DNA of 64,000 nt from Acanthosoma haemorrhoidale (GCA_930367205.1 OV884013.1:120443827-120507826); one strand, 5' to 3'. Shown: positions 32,530-45,875, numbered from the stretch's first letter. Made by a program: numbers and translations. The notes: generated from the letters alone by a model not told the origin.

Positions 32530-33391
32530 AGGATGTCCCAGAATTAACGCAAGATTTGATTTAAATAGAAAAGACAGTTTTTGGTATTTTTGTTGTTATT
32601 TTTTTATTGAACTATAAAGTAAATAGGATAGGGTTATTTATGGAATAACACAGCGGGCAAATGGCCTCAACGACTTTGCTGCCACATACGCACTCTTTTG
32701 TCGAAATTTTCCATGACCATTTATCATAAATGTAGTTGAATTTCGTTTATGCAGCGTTGAATTTCCTCTTTTAATGCACGGGTGGATGTGGGCTTGTTGA
32801 CATACACCTTTGACTGCAAATAACCCCATAAAAAGAAATCTCAAGGTGTTAAATGACACGATCAAGGGGGCCAATTCTGATCACCGAAACGAGAGAGTAC
32901 ACGACCTGGAAATGTCTCATGCAGTGTTTGAATTGTTTCATGGGCTGTATGGCATGTGGCACCATCTTGTTGAAACCACATATTGGCCACATCAATATCA
33001 TCCAATTTCGGCACAAAGAACTGTGTTCCTGGATTTTCAACAACACTCTCACGCACTGCTTCGATATTGACATTTGATCGGCTTGTTTTTGGACGACCAG
33101 TGTGTTTAGTGTCTCCAACTGATCCAGTCTCCCTAAATTTTTCAATTAATCTCTTCACAGTTAATGAAGTCAAAACACTATTACGACCATATTTTGTATG
33201 AAATTTTCAAACTGCGGCCGCCAAACTTTCATTATTTTTGAGATAATGTTCAACAATAAAGACACGTTGTTCTATCGTGTAACGCTCCATTTTTACTAAC
33301 CCTATACTGCCAGCTGTCAAATTGTTTTTTTTTAGGGTTGCCAGAACTTTACTGCACATTCGAATTTTGCGTTAATTCTGGGACACACTTT
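32530..33391 (-). mobile_element. DD41D mariner-type non-autonomous element
   Basis: Ends read GGATGTCCCAGAATTAACGC (left) and GTTAATTCTGGGACAC (right). The minus strand holds N-terminal, SRSNVNIEAVRESVVENPG, then VPKLDDIDVANMWFQQDG, the same internal junction as at 24.5 kb. It keeps the GDTKHTGRPK segment that the 24.5-kb copy lacks. A frameshift after GDQNWPP splits the frame and the N-terminal helix carries an early stop, so it is inactive. Confidence 0.92.
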
Positions 33392-36300
33392 ATAAGTTTT
33401 ATTCATAGAGAAAGTCATAAAATAGTACGTAATTTATTACATTTATGTACGATAAAACGATTGAAACTTCGGAAAACTAGGAGGAGGGACCATTCAATTC
33501 AATTGTTTGTTTCAACATCAAGCGACTGCCGACCCCGAAGTTTGAGAGGCTCTGCTCAGTGCGTCAACGTGTTTCCATTGTACCTAGATCTGTTTGTTCC
33601 TCTCTATACGGGTTTATTTTCTTTATTTACTTTATACATAATTTAGAAAAGAGATATATTTTAAAATAGTAAATTAATAGCAGTTTTACTTCGACCTATC
33701 CTCTCCCATTCTCTTGATCATATTATGAGTTGCAAATAAACATAACTTCCGCTTTAGACTATTCACCGTCTAACAAAATATTATCATTCCTTCTCATACA
33801 TCACTCACCTCCTCTCTGCTGTACTAACTTCTTTATCTGACAACAGTTAAAATTGATTTATATACATATTTTTTGTAGTTGCGAATGATCCGCTTGTTAA
33901 CTTGTTATTCTGCGATATTTAAGAGCAAAAATTTAGCGTGACCAAAAGAGATTTTGGAATCTAATAACTAACCTGCTCTATCTGACTTTAAGGGATTTAC
34001 AAATCGCATCTCAAAAGCTATTTGAGGTTTAATATTTTGTTGTTTGAATATTTAAGAACACTTATTATATTATAAGAACACGCTTAACATCTTAAGCGTT
34101 AGTAAAAAAATAAAATAAAACGAATTTAACTAACCGAAATGGCTTAAGAGATAAAATTTGCAGATTATTACCTAGTGCTTTAGCTGAACCATGTCCTGTT
34201 ATCAACGTTCTGTGAACGACTGCCACTAAATTAAATCTTTTCATATTTATTGTTGACTATTCTCAGTATACAATTGTTTGTATTTGTATTCATCCAGGTT
34301 AGTTGCTATTTTTTTTTTGTTACTTTAAATAGTATTGTTTATGGCTTAACATACTGTCGCTCACTATGTAGACTTCAATTGGCAAGAAGACCAGTATTTG
34401 ATCTACGACTTTGCCAAAAAAAGTAATTTTCCACGTAAGGTTGTAAAAGGTAGCCAGAGGAAGCAGACTCGTTGTCAGGAGCTCGGGTGGTCGAGGTGTA
34501 ATCTCATTGGCTAATGTGTCGTCCTCGAGGAATGCGGTTCCTTTATTATGTGGTTTCTGTTCGTTCACATGTGGTCACCGTTCATTCGTGGTCACCGTTC
34601 ACACTGACACTATCTCTCGCTCAGTCTCTATCAGTGCCTGGGGGGAAAATCACCCATTGACGAGTAACAGCTACAATCACAAAGAAATAATTACTTTGTA
34701 CTTTCAATTTTTTAATTCATATAATTCCCTTGGCATTTATTTAAAGGGCTTTAAGTGCATCACAAGCAGTTTATATTGAAGGGCTGGTTATATGCTATAT
34801 ATATATTGTAACATTCATGATATTTGAGAATATCATGACCAGCAACCCTTCCATCTGGTCAGCATCGTCCCTTGTGCTCCTAGGAGTGGGGGTGAGATAA
34901 AGGGTCTGTCTTAGCCTAACAGCCAGAGAGCGAACCAGAGCAAGCTCCCGATTTGGCGGTCACCAACAGAAGAAGAGGAGAAGAACCAGCAGCAGACAGT
35001 AACGTTGATTGGATTATACGGAGATCATCGATTGGGTGATATTGATATTGTTTTTATTATGGATCCATTAAAAGAGATTGAGCTCAAATTTCATGTTTTC
35101 TTTATAATTAGTAGTAACTATCCTTGTTCAAAAGGAATTGAATATTTTTATATACTTTTTGTCAGCACTATTTATAATTATAATTATTTGTTATAACCAT
35201 TTTATTTATATACATATATTTCACACTTCCCAGTTTCTAAATTTATTAATAACTACGACATTAGCCTTGAGATCGGGCGATTCAATCGGGATAATTTCCT
35301 ATGTTGAAGACATAAAAACAATTTGAATTAAAGATCTCATGACGGACCTGCCAAATTAGTTAAGGTCAATTGATCAATAAAATAGAAAAAGAAATGGTAA
35401 AAAATGAGGTAGGTTACAATATATATATTGTTTATGGATTAACGTTTTTTAGCTCACTATGTAGACTACATACATACATGAATTCCTCTATCTCGTCTGC
35501 CCACAATTTATTTTATTATTTTGATGCCTAGACCGCCATTGGTAAACATCTAAAAAGGCAATACAATAAATTCAATTAGTTATATTTGGACAGGAGTGTT
35601 CATTATAACTAAAAATCTTATCTAAAATTCAGAAAGGCGATCGATCATTTATTAATTCAGAAATCCTTTCTTTAGCTAAAACTAATTTTGAATCGCTGGA
35701 GATAGGTGTAACAGTAACATCTGGAGCCAATTTTTGCTGATCCATAATAAATTAAATGAAAGTTCCTACGAGCTGAGAGACTCAATCTCTTTTCTAAAAT
35801 CGATTATTACATCCATTAAATATTATATAATTTTTTTGCCCTTTGTAGTACGTTTTTTTTGGTTAATTTATGCTATTTCAGAATCATTTAATAAACTCAT
35901 AGAAAGTCCTTTAAGCCTCTCTGAATATTGTTCCTTCAGCTTACATATTTATAAATATTCAAGAAATATAATAATTATTTTAGTATTTCAGGTCTTTATA
36001 ACGATAAAGTAGTTAGTATTTTAATTTATTTCATCTGTTTTTATGTGGTTAAACTGACAGGTTTATCTATAACCAGAGAAGGATGAAGGAGGGTTATAAA
36101 CTAAACTTAACAAGAAACCGCATGTGTTTTTTTGCCTGAGAAAATTGTTGGCTTGGCAACAACATGAACAATGTTTGTGATACAATCAGTTCCATGGACT
36201 ATCTGCCTCTCCTGTCTTTCATATTGTCCTTCTTCTTATTTACTATTATCTTGATGATTCGTTTTTGGCTAACAAAACGTGATGAGTTGTTGTTTTTGTA

Positions 36301-37474
36301 GAATTTGTCAACTGTGCAATGTCCCCCCCCCTCCTCCTGCATTGTACTTTGTATTTATCGATTAATAATAGTTTCTCGTTTAAAATTATTTTACCCAGAT
36401 CTAATCACTTTCCAGGGTTTAAGGCTATGTAATAATTATTTTAAATATTGGGTACCTTGTTTTAAAAAAAGTTAGGTGTCATGAATCGTACGTTTCTATC
36501 AAATAGTATTCTTCTTCTTACATAGTCACTTTTATTTAAATATAACATCTATATTATACTAAATAAATAACAATAAATACATTTCGTCAACTATTCATTA
36601 GTCCTTGAGGTTGGTTATCTTTCATTCGATTAAATCGTATATTAATATACTGGAAAGAGCATGTTCTTAAGGAATAATTCTGGAATTTTCATAACTATAA
36701 AAATGTTTTATCTTAGTAGGCATGCTAGAACTGCTATTTTTTGCCATAAGCTTTTGGGAAGGGTGGAATAGGATACTGGCCGAAAGTGTGCGCTGAGGGG
36801 ATTGTAAGTTGAATGTCTTTAATGGCTGCTTATATTGGAAGTGCCGTGCGTCTGTGATGTGACAAATGTTAATAAAATAATAAAATCATTGAAGTATGAG
36901 TCACATAAGTCGGTCCGTTTTAGTATGATTGAGGCATCACTGGGAATGACCATCCTAACTCTCATCCCTCTAGGTCAAATACGGATTGTGAAAAAGTCGC
37001 ATTGACAGTTTTAGTGACATTACGCTATTCGTAGCATAGGCCATTGAACCTCCACTCTGTCAGTACTAATTCAACTGCTCTGTGGAACTGAAACTGACCA
37101 ACTGGCCACAACTGTACTTCTCTAGGATGTTGCCGGAAGTGGTTAGCGGCAACTGCCCGCAAACAGAACTTCCGCCTAAATCTCTTATGGTGACATCGCT
37201 GTGGATAATCAGCTTACCAAAGCTGGCCAGTAAATTAATGCATCAAACAAAACTGTTCCTGCTCCGAAGTTGAGATGAAACTGTAATTCACTTTTAGACG
37301 GTGGCAGTCGCACATAGGACAGTCCAAATGATAATTTAAATAATCGTTTTATTACTGAATCATATAAGTTTTATTAGCTGTGGGTTCATGGTTATGAACC
37401 TCCCTAAATGTCCAGAAATGATTGTTATAGACTCGAATGATATAAACCAATATGATAATGTATATACAACTTAT
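33392..37474. other. 4 kb of AT-rich DNA, few landmarks
   Basis: No known protein or RNA gene is seen. Two adjacent perfect hairpins lie at 34816-34860, followed by a purine-rich stretch (34965-35000). A run of C occurs at 36317-36326. A roughly 45-bp segment ending CTCACTATGTAGAC recurs at about 34330-34372 and 35428-35467. Frames such as 33338-33646 and 35734-36012 have AT-driven composition and are not supported as genes. Confidence 0.4.
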
Positions 37475-38078
37475 ATTATCAGCTTTATTATGATAAAATT
37501 ACAATCCACCTCATTGGGCAATAGGTAATTGTGAATAATGTTTTCATTCATACCATATTTACAATTCTTCATTCAATTGCTCATTCATACAGTATTTACA
37601 AACAGCCCAGAGACAGGAAGCGGAATCTTGGGAAGTCCCCCACGCTCGTCCGTCAGCTGCGTCAATGGATGCTGACGAAGAGCGCGAGAGCCACATACGC
37701 TCAGGAAATGATTAGAGATAGTGACCATTGCCAGGACTCTGTTGCCACTGCCACGCATTTATAGCAGATCACGAGGCCACTGGTGTTTTAGTCTCCAAGG
37801 AGGATTATAGGGATGAGTGGTGGAGTGTAATGACTGTGCTAGGGGATTAGGATGGTTGGATAGGTTACTATTGAATTTTATAAATTTGGAAGGGATGAGT
37901 TCAAGAATGTAGGGTATATTAAGATCGTTATGAAGGGTTTGGTTACTGACGTAATAAGGGGCATTTACTATTGTTCTCAGGACTTTTGATTGAAAGGATT
38001 GGATACGCTTGATGTTAGACTTTTTTGCTGTCCCCCATACCTCTATTCCGTATGTCCAGATAACTTAAATCTAATACA
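37475..38078 (-). mobile_element. Jockey-like family 1, 3' end with AATAAA
   Basis: The complement of AATAAAGCTG marks the 3' end at about 37482-37490. The minus strand then goes through a partly deleted 3' UTR into the ORF2 C-terminus and ends, 5'-truncated, near 38078 in the WTYGIE region. Confidence 0.82.
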
Positions 38079-39518
38079 TTTTGCAATATACTACGTTAAG
38101 GTACAGCTTGCTTTTTTAATTCGTGTAGCGACTACTGATCTTGAATAAGGATTTTCGTAAGAAGGATGTGTAATGATAAGGGTAAATAAGCTATAAGGTA
38201 AGGCGAAACGATGTCGTGTTGTGAATGAGTTATCAACTGGCCTGGTGAGTGGTGATTTAATTAAACGGGAATTGTAAATCTACTCAAAGAGCATTGTCTC
38301 AGCGTCGAGTTGCTTGCTTTGTATGCAACTGAGCAGCCTCACTAACATGTGACATAAACTAGACCCTGTTGTCTCTAGTATGTCTGCACCTATTCCAGAT
38401 TTAGTCATCTCCTGGGCTATAAACTAATATAGGGTGCTGCTCACGAGGAACAGACCTGACATCATCATTACGCCATCGGAAAAATGATTCATTAGTAATG
38501 GAAAGATGGGCTCACTACAAAATAATGACCTGGGGCTGACTCGTAACAAGCAGAGGCGAATTCGCTGCTGACTGCGGACGACGAACACAACTTTCCTGCC
38601 GACGTCATGATTAGACTAATCCTGTTGAGGGCTAAACTGTTCCTGCCCTGCCGGATCTGTGACAAATCTGCCTTCTGCTAGTTAATGGAACAGGCTCCAG
38701 TGTATAAACATATTAACATTCAATATGGCCACGATAATTATGCAAATTATCTAGAATGATATCGCCATTGATCGATGGGCTAGGTTCGGCTTTGTTCGCT
38801 TCACGCAGAATAGTTAGCAGCTCGCGCGAATTTAGTAAGTATGGTACATAAAGTGGTAATGACAGAACCTCTTAGGTAGATTTAAATCAAATATACATTT
38901 CACAAAAATTTAAAAGAGAAAATTTCACAAAAAAAAAGAAAAAGGTTTTAAGGCTGCAGGTCCGCGTGCCCAGTCCTGGATTTGACCCATTAGGGTTCCC
39001 TTTTCGAAAGTTGAAGAATTTCTGTTTGCTGGGGCTGGGGTTCGGAGAGACTAAGGAGGCACACTGCTCCACATCTAATTACGATTAGCGAATGACGGAT
39101 TGTTCGCCTAAAGCTTAGTTGTGAGTTCGTTAATTTATTTCTCGTTAACTAGGGCGTGATGAACTCTCCTTGGCTCGCTGCCGAAAGCCGAGACATTCGC
39201 CAATTACTGAACGTGTAGGCTTCTCTGTCTTTTCTGTTTTTGAGGTAATTTAATTAGTAGACATGCCCGTACCAATGGTCAATGACTGGTCAAGTCGAGT
39301 TAATTAAAACAATTGACTATATATCCTGCGCAAGCGACACTTTTACCACTTCCACGCTTCATCAAAAATTGGGTTGTGAGAAAATATAGATAGAAAAATT
39401 GCCAAAATTGAATGAATCATCACTGGGGTATGCTTAGTAAGTAGACCCCGCCGGCCCAGGTGAGTCATGAAATGTCCCATTGAATTAAATCCTAACCATT
39501 TTCCGGCCATTTGTTATA
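38079..39518. other. No gene recognised
   Basis: 38420-38720 is richer in G/C and non-coding in all frames; it could be regulatory but nothing proves it. A frame at 38887-39072 (minus) is Phe-rich from an A tract and is not supported. Confidence 0.35.
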
Positions 39519-40352
39519 AAGGGTGTCCCAGAATTAACGCAAATTTGAAAACCTGTATATAATGTAGTGATGCTACAGGAAATACAAAATAATTTGTAAA
39601 TAGATTCGCCAGAGGATCTATAATTATATATAATTATCTGTAAATTAAAAGGGGCTATGAAGAAAAAAAAAACAAAAAAAAACGCAAATTTGATTTAAAT
39701 AGAAAACACAGTTTTTAGTATTTTTGTTGTTATTTTTTGTATTGAATTATAAAGTAAATAGAATAGGGTTATTTATGGAATAACATATCGGGCAAATGGC
39801 CTTCACGACTTTGCTGGCACATACGCACTCTATTGTCGAAATTTTCCTTGACCATTTGGCATAAATGTGGTTGAATTTCGTTGATGCAGCGTTGAATTTC
39901 CTCTTTTAATGCACGGGTGAATGTGGGCTTGTTGACATACACCTTTGACTTCAAATAAACCCATAAAAATAAATCTAAAGGTGTTAAATCACACGGGGGC
40001 CAATTCTGAGCATCGAAACGAGAAAGTGCACGACCTGGAAATGTGTCATGCAGTATTTGAATTGTTTCATAGGCTGTCCGGCATGTGGCACCACAATATC
40101 ATCCAATTTCGGCGCAAAGAACTGTGTTTACGATGCCGAATTCATGAATTTTGGAACTGCGGCTGCCAAACTTTCATTATTTTTGAGATAATGATCAACA
40201 ATAAAGACACGTTGTTAAATCGTGTAACGTTTAATTTTTACTAACCCTAAACTGTCAGCTGTCAAATTTTTTTTTTTTAGGGTTGCCAGCATTTTACTGC
40301 ACAAATGGCGGCAAATTCAAATCTTGCGTTAATTCTGGGACACCCTGTATTA
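39519..40352 (-). mobile_element. DD41D mariner-type element interrupted by a retroposon
   Basis: Ends read GGGTGTCCCAGAATTAACGC (39521) and TTAATTCTGGGACACCC (ending about 40347). C-terminal transposase sequence is readable on the minus strand (SKVYVNKPTFTRALKEEIQR, CINEIQPHLCQMV). The middle has lost more than the standard deletion: after the junction with ATATCATCCAATTTCGGCGC it goes directly to the N-terminal coding part. A 132-bp family 2 retroposon sits just inside the left end. Confidence 0.9.
39549..39680 (+). mobile_element. Family 2 short retroposon with 13-bp target duplication
   Basis: Starts AACCTGTATATAATGTAG and ends AAAGGGGCTATG-like followed by an A-rich tail. AACGCAAATTTGA is present perfectly on both sides (39536-39548 and 39681-39693) and belongs to the terminal repeat of the DD41D element, so this is a clean target-site duplication and shows insertion into an existing DD41D copy. 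Confidence 0.93.
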
Positions 40353-40584
40353 ATGCTTCCTAGGTATTTAAAATAATAATTATTAATTATATTATCGGCT
40401 CTTCCCGATATCAGATCCTTATGAATAATTCATGGAAAAATAAATAACGCATTTCCGAAACGAAGGTGTGGTCCAGAAAATTCGGTATGACATCTTTGAA
40501 GTTTGACTTCCTGGGTGTCCTCTTCTGGTTAAGCCATACAAATGTATAGTTCTTAAAAACCTATCTTTTGAAAATCTACTAACC

Positions 40585-40935
40585 CGTTGCAGCACCTAAC
40601 CAACCCAGTGTTAACACTATGACCCCACCACCCCTCCAGCATCAATGGCAACAGACTGTCCGGGAAAATTAGGTTAAGAATTAGTATGTAAGTTAGTTTT
40701 AAGGTTGATCAAAAAGGTGAGCCCCATCACCTTATTAGTCAGTTCAGTCCAGTCACGTATAATGTATATCATTATACTTGTTTATTCATTATATAATTTT
40801 TATAAAATAACAAAACCTGTATATAATGTAGCCACGCTACAGGAAATACAAAAATAAGTTGTAAATAGATTCGCCTGAGGATCTATAATTGTATATAATT
40901 ATCTGTAAATTTAAAGTCGCTAGGGGGGGGGGATA
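40585..40935 (+). mobile_element. Non-LTR family 2, ORF2 end and 3' UTR
   Basis: Begins in CCGTTGCAGCACCTAACCAA (ORF2: LQHLTNPVF-like), goes through ATCAATGGCAACAG (HQWQQ) to the stop, a 3' UTR with AAAAGGTGAGCCCCATCACC, the hairpin segment CCTGTATATAATGTAGCCAC, and ends near a 10-G run at 40923-40932. Confidence 0.78.
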
Positions 40936-43402
40936 CTGAATTCACTGTTTTTTATTGTTAGCAGTGAGCTCTTGTAACCCGTGAACCAAAATAACGGTTT
41001 TCAATTCTCAATGGTGACTATTAGAAAGATTAGAAGGATACAAAACTTTGTAGCAACTATCGTTAAAACAAATGATTATTTATAAATAATGGACCGCTGG
41101 GTTGTTATGCAAACAGACCCAGTAATAGCAAATAGAAAATACATTCCATTAGCAGCAGGAAGTTGGCTGGAGAGGAAATTGAGTGTGAGGAAACAGGGAG
41201 AGAATTGGAAGACGTAAAAATTAATTAGGATAACGGAATGCCTACCTGCCGGTTCGTATATGCGTAGAACTGCCGGCTTAAGGAATTCACGGTGACTCGC
41301 TCTGAAAGCATAATGGTTCAAATTATTTAGTTGTTGATCGAGATTTCAAAGAACCCAAGCTCCATCTTTATACTTTATACAAAGCTAGTATATACAAGTA
41401 ACTATAAAGCTTAGGTGCTGTTGGGTCCCAACTATTTTTTTTTTATTATTTTTTTTCACTCACGTAATTATAACGATTAATTTTATTTTATTTGTTAAAA
41501 GAAAAAAAACAAGATTGTAATATTTTGTTGTATTGAGATGTATAATTAGGAATTAAGGTAGTTTACGTCTAAGCAAGTGATAAGGTGACCTCTAATGCGA
41601 TCGGCATTTGTTTTGGTATGGCGGATCAACTCCGATCGTCATCGAATTACCGGCTCAGTTCCCTGAAATTTGCTAACGAAGAAGGACGCTTGGAAGTTTT
41701 TTGATTGATGATGACCCCACATTCACACTACTTCTTCATCGCTGACTGTACACCGGACGTTATTACTTTTTTTTGTTTATATATACGATCATTACATATG
41801 TATTGCCATTTTATAATTTTATTTTTTTTTGTATAATCTTTCCTTGATTATATTTTGTGTACACAATCTTGTTTTTTGTTGTTTTTTCTGGGGAAATGCC
41901 GGCACCCATTCTTGAACTTTTTTTCTGAATTTCACAGCCGGTAATTTGCAAGGGACAGAAGTTCGGCGACGTAATTTTCTAGCCCTTCCTTCCACAGGTG
42001 CCAAGCGGCCTTATTGGCAAAAATATCGAATCATTTTGTACAATGACACTTATACAATTACATGCTTCCTCTTCAAGCTATCTCTAAACTACGAGGAATA
42101 ACTGGAAATAGCTCATTTCTCTTAGAATGTTATACATAACATTAATAGTTATACTGTTTAATTGATAGAACAAACGACTCCTAAAACAATGCTAAGTATG
42201 TACAAAGGTTGTAGTTATAACCCGCGTGCTTGTGAGCTATATTTCTGCTCGGGATGAATAAGGCACCTCATCTCTCAGTTGTCAGGAGAGCAACTGCTGT
42301 GCCAATTTTCGCGTCCTCGGCAGTGAGATAGATATTCGTCAACATTCCTGTTAGCTCTGGCGATGGAATTTTTTTTTTGGCCCTGTGCGGGATATCCTGT
42401 GTTGTATTCCCTTCTGTAGGAAAATCGTTCTCCAGATAACAGTATGATTTATACCAGATCAATTCATTCTAGATGTTTATTGCAAGGGGAATTGATCTTT
42501 GAATTCATTAGTTGATGGAACGAAATGAAATTTTCATTGAATGGCATCAAGCACTTGTTTCGAGTTGTGGTCGTTCAAACGGGATCGTTTCATATAAAAA
42601 AAAAAAAATGCATTAAATCGAAATCTAATTTGTATAAAAGTCAGGTTTGTGATAACTTTATTACGAGTTTTATAAAATATTCCTATAATTTATTATAGAA
42701 TGACTTTTTGTTAGTATTTGCTATTACAATTTTTCAGAATTAATTTAAGTCCTTTGTGAATAAGAAATAAAATATGATCTTGATAATTTGATTCTTCTTT
42801 TATAACTATCATTCACATTAAGATCTTATTCGCATTAAAACAATACATGTTTTATGACTAAAAATAGAAAAATGCAATTTTTCTTAAAATCATATTACAA
42901 TGTGGGTTATGTTGGTATCAACTAGGAGAGCTGAATTTTCATTGAAATTTAGCTTTTTTGCTTAACATGAAAATGCAAACTGATTTTATGTTATTGTTTT
43001 ATAATATTCTTGTGTTCTTATTTGTTAATTAACACTTCTTTTTAAGAAATTGAGTGGATTAATGGTTTGCTAGCTCAGAAGAACGTAATGTACAATTAAT
43101 ACCTGGCATTATAATAGACATTTCACCCCTTTCCAATACCAAATGCATTTACATTTAACTAAGTCATTTAACACTTGCTTAAGTACTTAGGTCACAATCC
43201 CGTACCTGGTTAAGTTAAACATTACTTACTATCGATCATTTCAATACGGTTTAACTCGCGACGCTCAATACAATTGGAATACACAATAATCGTTGTGACT
43301 CTTGAACTGAACAGATCTGTTAAGATGATCGGTCAATTCTAAATACAATTGTATGGAGGTATCAGTGTATTCTCATCGCCCTTATGGTGTGTTGTAGGTT
43401 CT
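40936..43402. other. AT-rich DNA, no gene recognised
   Basis: Nothing gene-like is seen apart from small frames (41076-41321, 41819-42004 and 42268-42462, all minus) without similarity. Confidence 0.4.
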
Positions 43403-43692
43403 GTTTAATTGTTTCGTTGTAAATCGTTGGCTCTGTTTACAATTCACAGTTGTAAATATGAATTAACAAATACAAAGACAGGGGAGGGTTCTGCACTACT
43501 GCACTACCGAACGGTAGTGAAGGTCGGGTATACCCGCGGCGCCGGTATCTCGGTGGTTGATTCACTTCTCACTGTTCACACTGTTCATTATAGTTATTGT
43601 ATCAGTGTGATACCGAATTCATAGAGGTATATACCTCCCCTGTCTTTGTGTATAGTAAACAGAACCAACTATTTACAACGAAACAATCAAAC
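43403..43692. repeat. Foldback (long inverted repeat) element
   Basis: The left arm, 43403-43440 (GTTTAATTGTTTCGTTGTAA...), pairs with the complement of 43655-43692 with three mismatches in 38. An inner arm, 43472-43487 (ACAAAGACAGGGGAGG), pairs with 43633-43648. The left arm has about 31 extra bases between the two parts. The 145-bp loop is G/C-rich and holds two perfect palindromes: CACTACCG-AA-CGGTAGTG at 43502-43519 and CGGGTATACCCG at 43525-43536. A MITE/foldback transposon is the likely nature; no target duplication was confirmed. Confidence 0.82.
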
Positions 43693-43708
43693 CCAACCGA
43701 CATTACAG

Positions 43709-43768
43709 AATAATAATAATTGTATATAATTATCTGTGAATTTAAAGGGGCTAGGAAGAGAAAAAAAA
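43709..43768 (+). mobile_element. Family 2 3' tail fragment
   Basis: ATTGTATATAATTATCTGTG to GGGGCTAGGAAGAG plus an A run; abuts the next family 2 3' UTR directly. Confidence 0.75.
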
Positions 43769-44285
43769 ATAGTATGTAAGTTACTTTTAAGATTGATCAA
43801 AAAGGTGAGCCTCATCACCTTTATTAGTCAGGTCAGTCCAGTCACGTATAATGTATATCATACTCTATTCATTATATAATTTTTATAAAATAACATACTG
43901 CTATCCGACTAAATAAGACTGCACTACATGCCTAGAGGGACTCTAGGCCCAGCCACCAGTGGACTCTCACCACTGTACCGCAACTATCAACCTCTACCGA
44001 GGCTTCCCACACTCCTTAATTCCCTCACACCACCTTCAAGCAGGTACTCCTAGTATAAGGATCCGCTCAACCCAAATATCCCTTTATTTTCCCCTCATCC
44101 TTAATCTTATAATTTGAGAGCTAAGAAAAAATAAAATAAATAAAAATAAAATAAAATAAAATAACAAAACCTGTATATAATGTAGCGACGCTACAGGAAA
44201 TACAAAAATAATTTGTAAATAGATTCGCCTGAGGGTCTATAATTGTATATAATTATCTGTGAATTTAAGGGGCTATGAAAGAAAA
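43769..44285 (+). mobile_element. Non-LTR family 2, full 3' UTR
   Basis: Begins TAGTATGTAAGTTACTTTTA, has AAAAGGTGAGCCTCATCACC, the CT-rich stretch with AGACTGCACTACATGCCTAG, an AAATAAAATA-type microsatellite, the hairpin GTAGCGACGCTAC, and ends in GGGGCTATGAAAG plus A. It contains no ORF2 sequence, so it starts in the UTR. Confidence 0.82.
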
Positions 44286-45875
44286 AAGAATTCCTCGAAG
44301 TATTTATTCGGTTTGATTGAAAATTATAGCAAATGTGCATTTTAATAAATTAATACAGGAAAATACTTTTGGAAAAATATTTTCACAGCAAGTAGTAAAG
44401 GTAGACATTAAAGATGATGGGCAGCAGTCTTAGCAACTGCTATAATTATAAATGTGCAAGCTGTTTTTTTTATTTGAATGCTTGTTTAAACCCTTTCCTC
44501 AAATAATTTCCCATCTTTTGTCTATTATTTTGAAAATACTCGAGCCCCATAAACCGGAGCTGTGCTGGCTCCTCTGAAGGAGCTGCTCCTGACCCCTGCC
44601 ATCATCCTGGGACGAGGAAGACCTGAGACCGCTGTTTGTCCCGAGTCAGGCCGAGGACCCACCACATGGGACATGGCTTGCATTATACATGACCTGCTCT
44701 GCCTCCATGATGGTAGGATATGAAAATCCCTCTCCAGGTATACCGCATCCACGCTCCCTGCTTCCTTCTCTATGGCAATATTTATGCTCCTCGAGCACCG
44801 AGCATACATCTACTAATATTATTTCCCTGCATTCTCTTTCTCTCCAAGTAAATATTCCTTAGGGTCGGAGAAAACATGTCTTGAAGGTTTTTCCATTCTA
44901 ATAAGTTAGTAACAGAGGTAGCGCGCCCACAGAATGTTTTCTGTCATGTTAAATAGAGAATAGATATTCCCGGATATCAAGAAGTCAATATTTAAAATTG
45001 TCTAGCCTACTAATTAATATTACTTTTTTTTTTCTAAAATCTAATTGATTTATTTGGTATGAATATATTCTTTTCTTCGGTCATCTATCAAGTCAAGTCT
45101 GAAGAATTAAACGTATCGATTCTCTGGACAGTATGATTGGTAAATAGTAATTTTTCAATCAATAAATAATCGATTGATAAGTTCGATTTATTATAGTACA
45201 AAGTGGATTACATGGATTTGGCCTTATTGGGAGTATCAAATATAGCTGTAAAGGAATCACAGGCTGAACGGTAATAATGACTTTGTGTAATTATAATGAA
45301 AACAAATAACCTAAACACGCAGCAGATAGGCACTTTGGTTAAAATAAAATAGTTTTTAGTTTCATTAAAAAAAATAAAAACTTACAAAACGAAATAAGTA
45401 AAACAAAAATATTTCTGCTAAAAAGGTGGAGTAATAATAATAATAACGGGGTGACTTGTAAAGACTAGGACGTAATAATGTGGAAACAGAAGAGAAGAGT
45501 CTAGATTTCAACGACGGGAGTTTATGGGAATGGAGTTGTGTAATCTTGTTCCGGCAGGTAGCCCATATCCAGAAAAAAAAACTGTACAGGAAAATTTAGT
45601 TTGTTAAAATAGATATTATTTAATATAATGAAAAACAAAAATACAACTGAACCATGGATCTGCCTAGGTTTAAGCTTTCTGAACTTATTTTCATGATAAA
45701 ACCTCTTAAATTCTTCCCTGGAATTACTGAGTTCAGAATGATTTTAACTTGCTTATATTAGCGGTTAGCAATTTGTATTTATTTAGTATTGTCATTGGTA
45801 TTAGTAAGTTTCTTTGAATAGTCATTTATAGGTAGTTTAAGGATCACTCGAAAATGGCTGCTGATTGTGCTTGTA
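44286..45875. other. No gene established
   Basis: 44525-44809 (minus) holds a 94-codon frame with ordinary amino-acid composition (MYARCSRSINIAIEKEAG...) in a G/C-richer patch, but I see no domain, splice-site arrangement or similarity. The rest is AT-rich. Confidence 0.3.

Noticed and set aside
44525..44809. 94-codon minus-strand frame in a G/C-richer patch
   Set aside because: Composition is reasonable, but there is no domain, conserved neighbour or clear exon boundary, so it is not listed as a gene.
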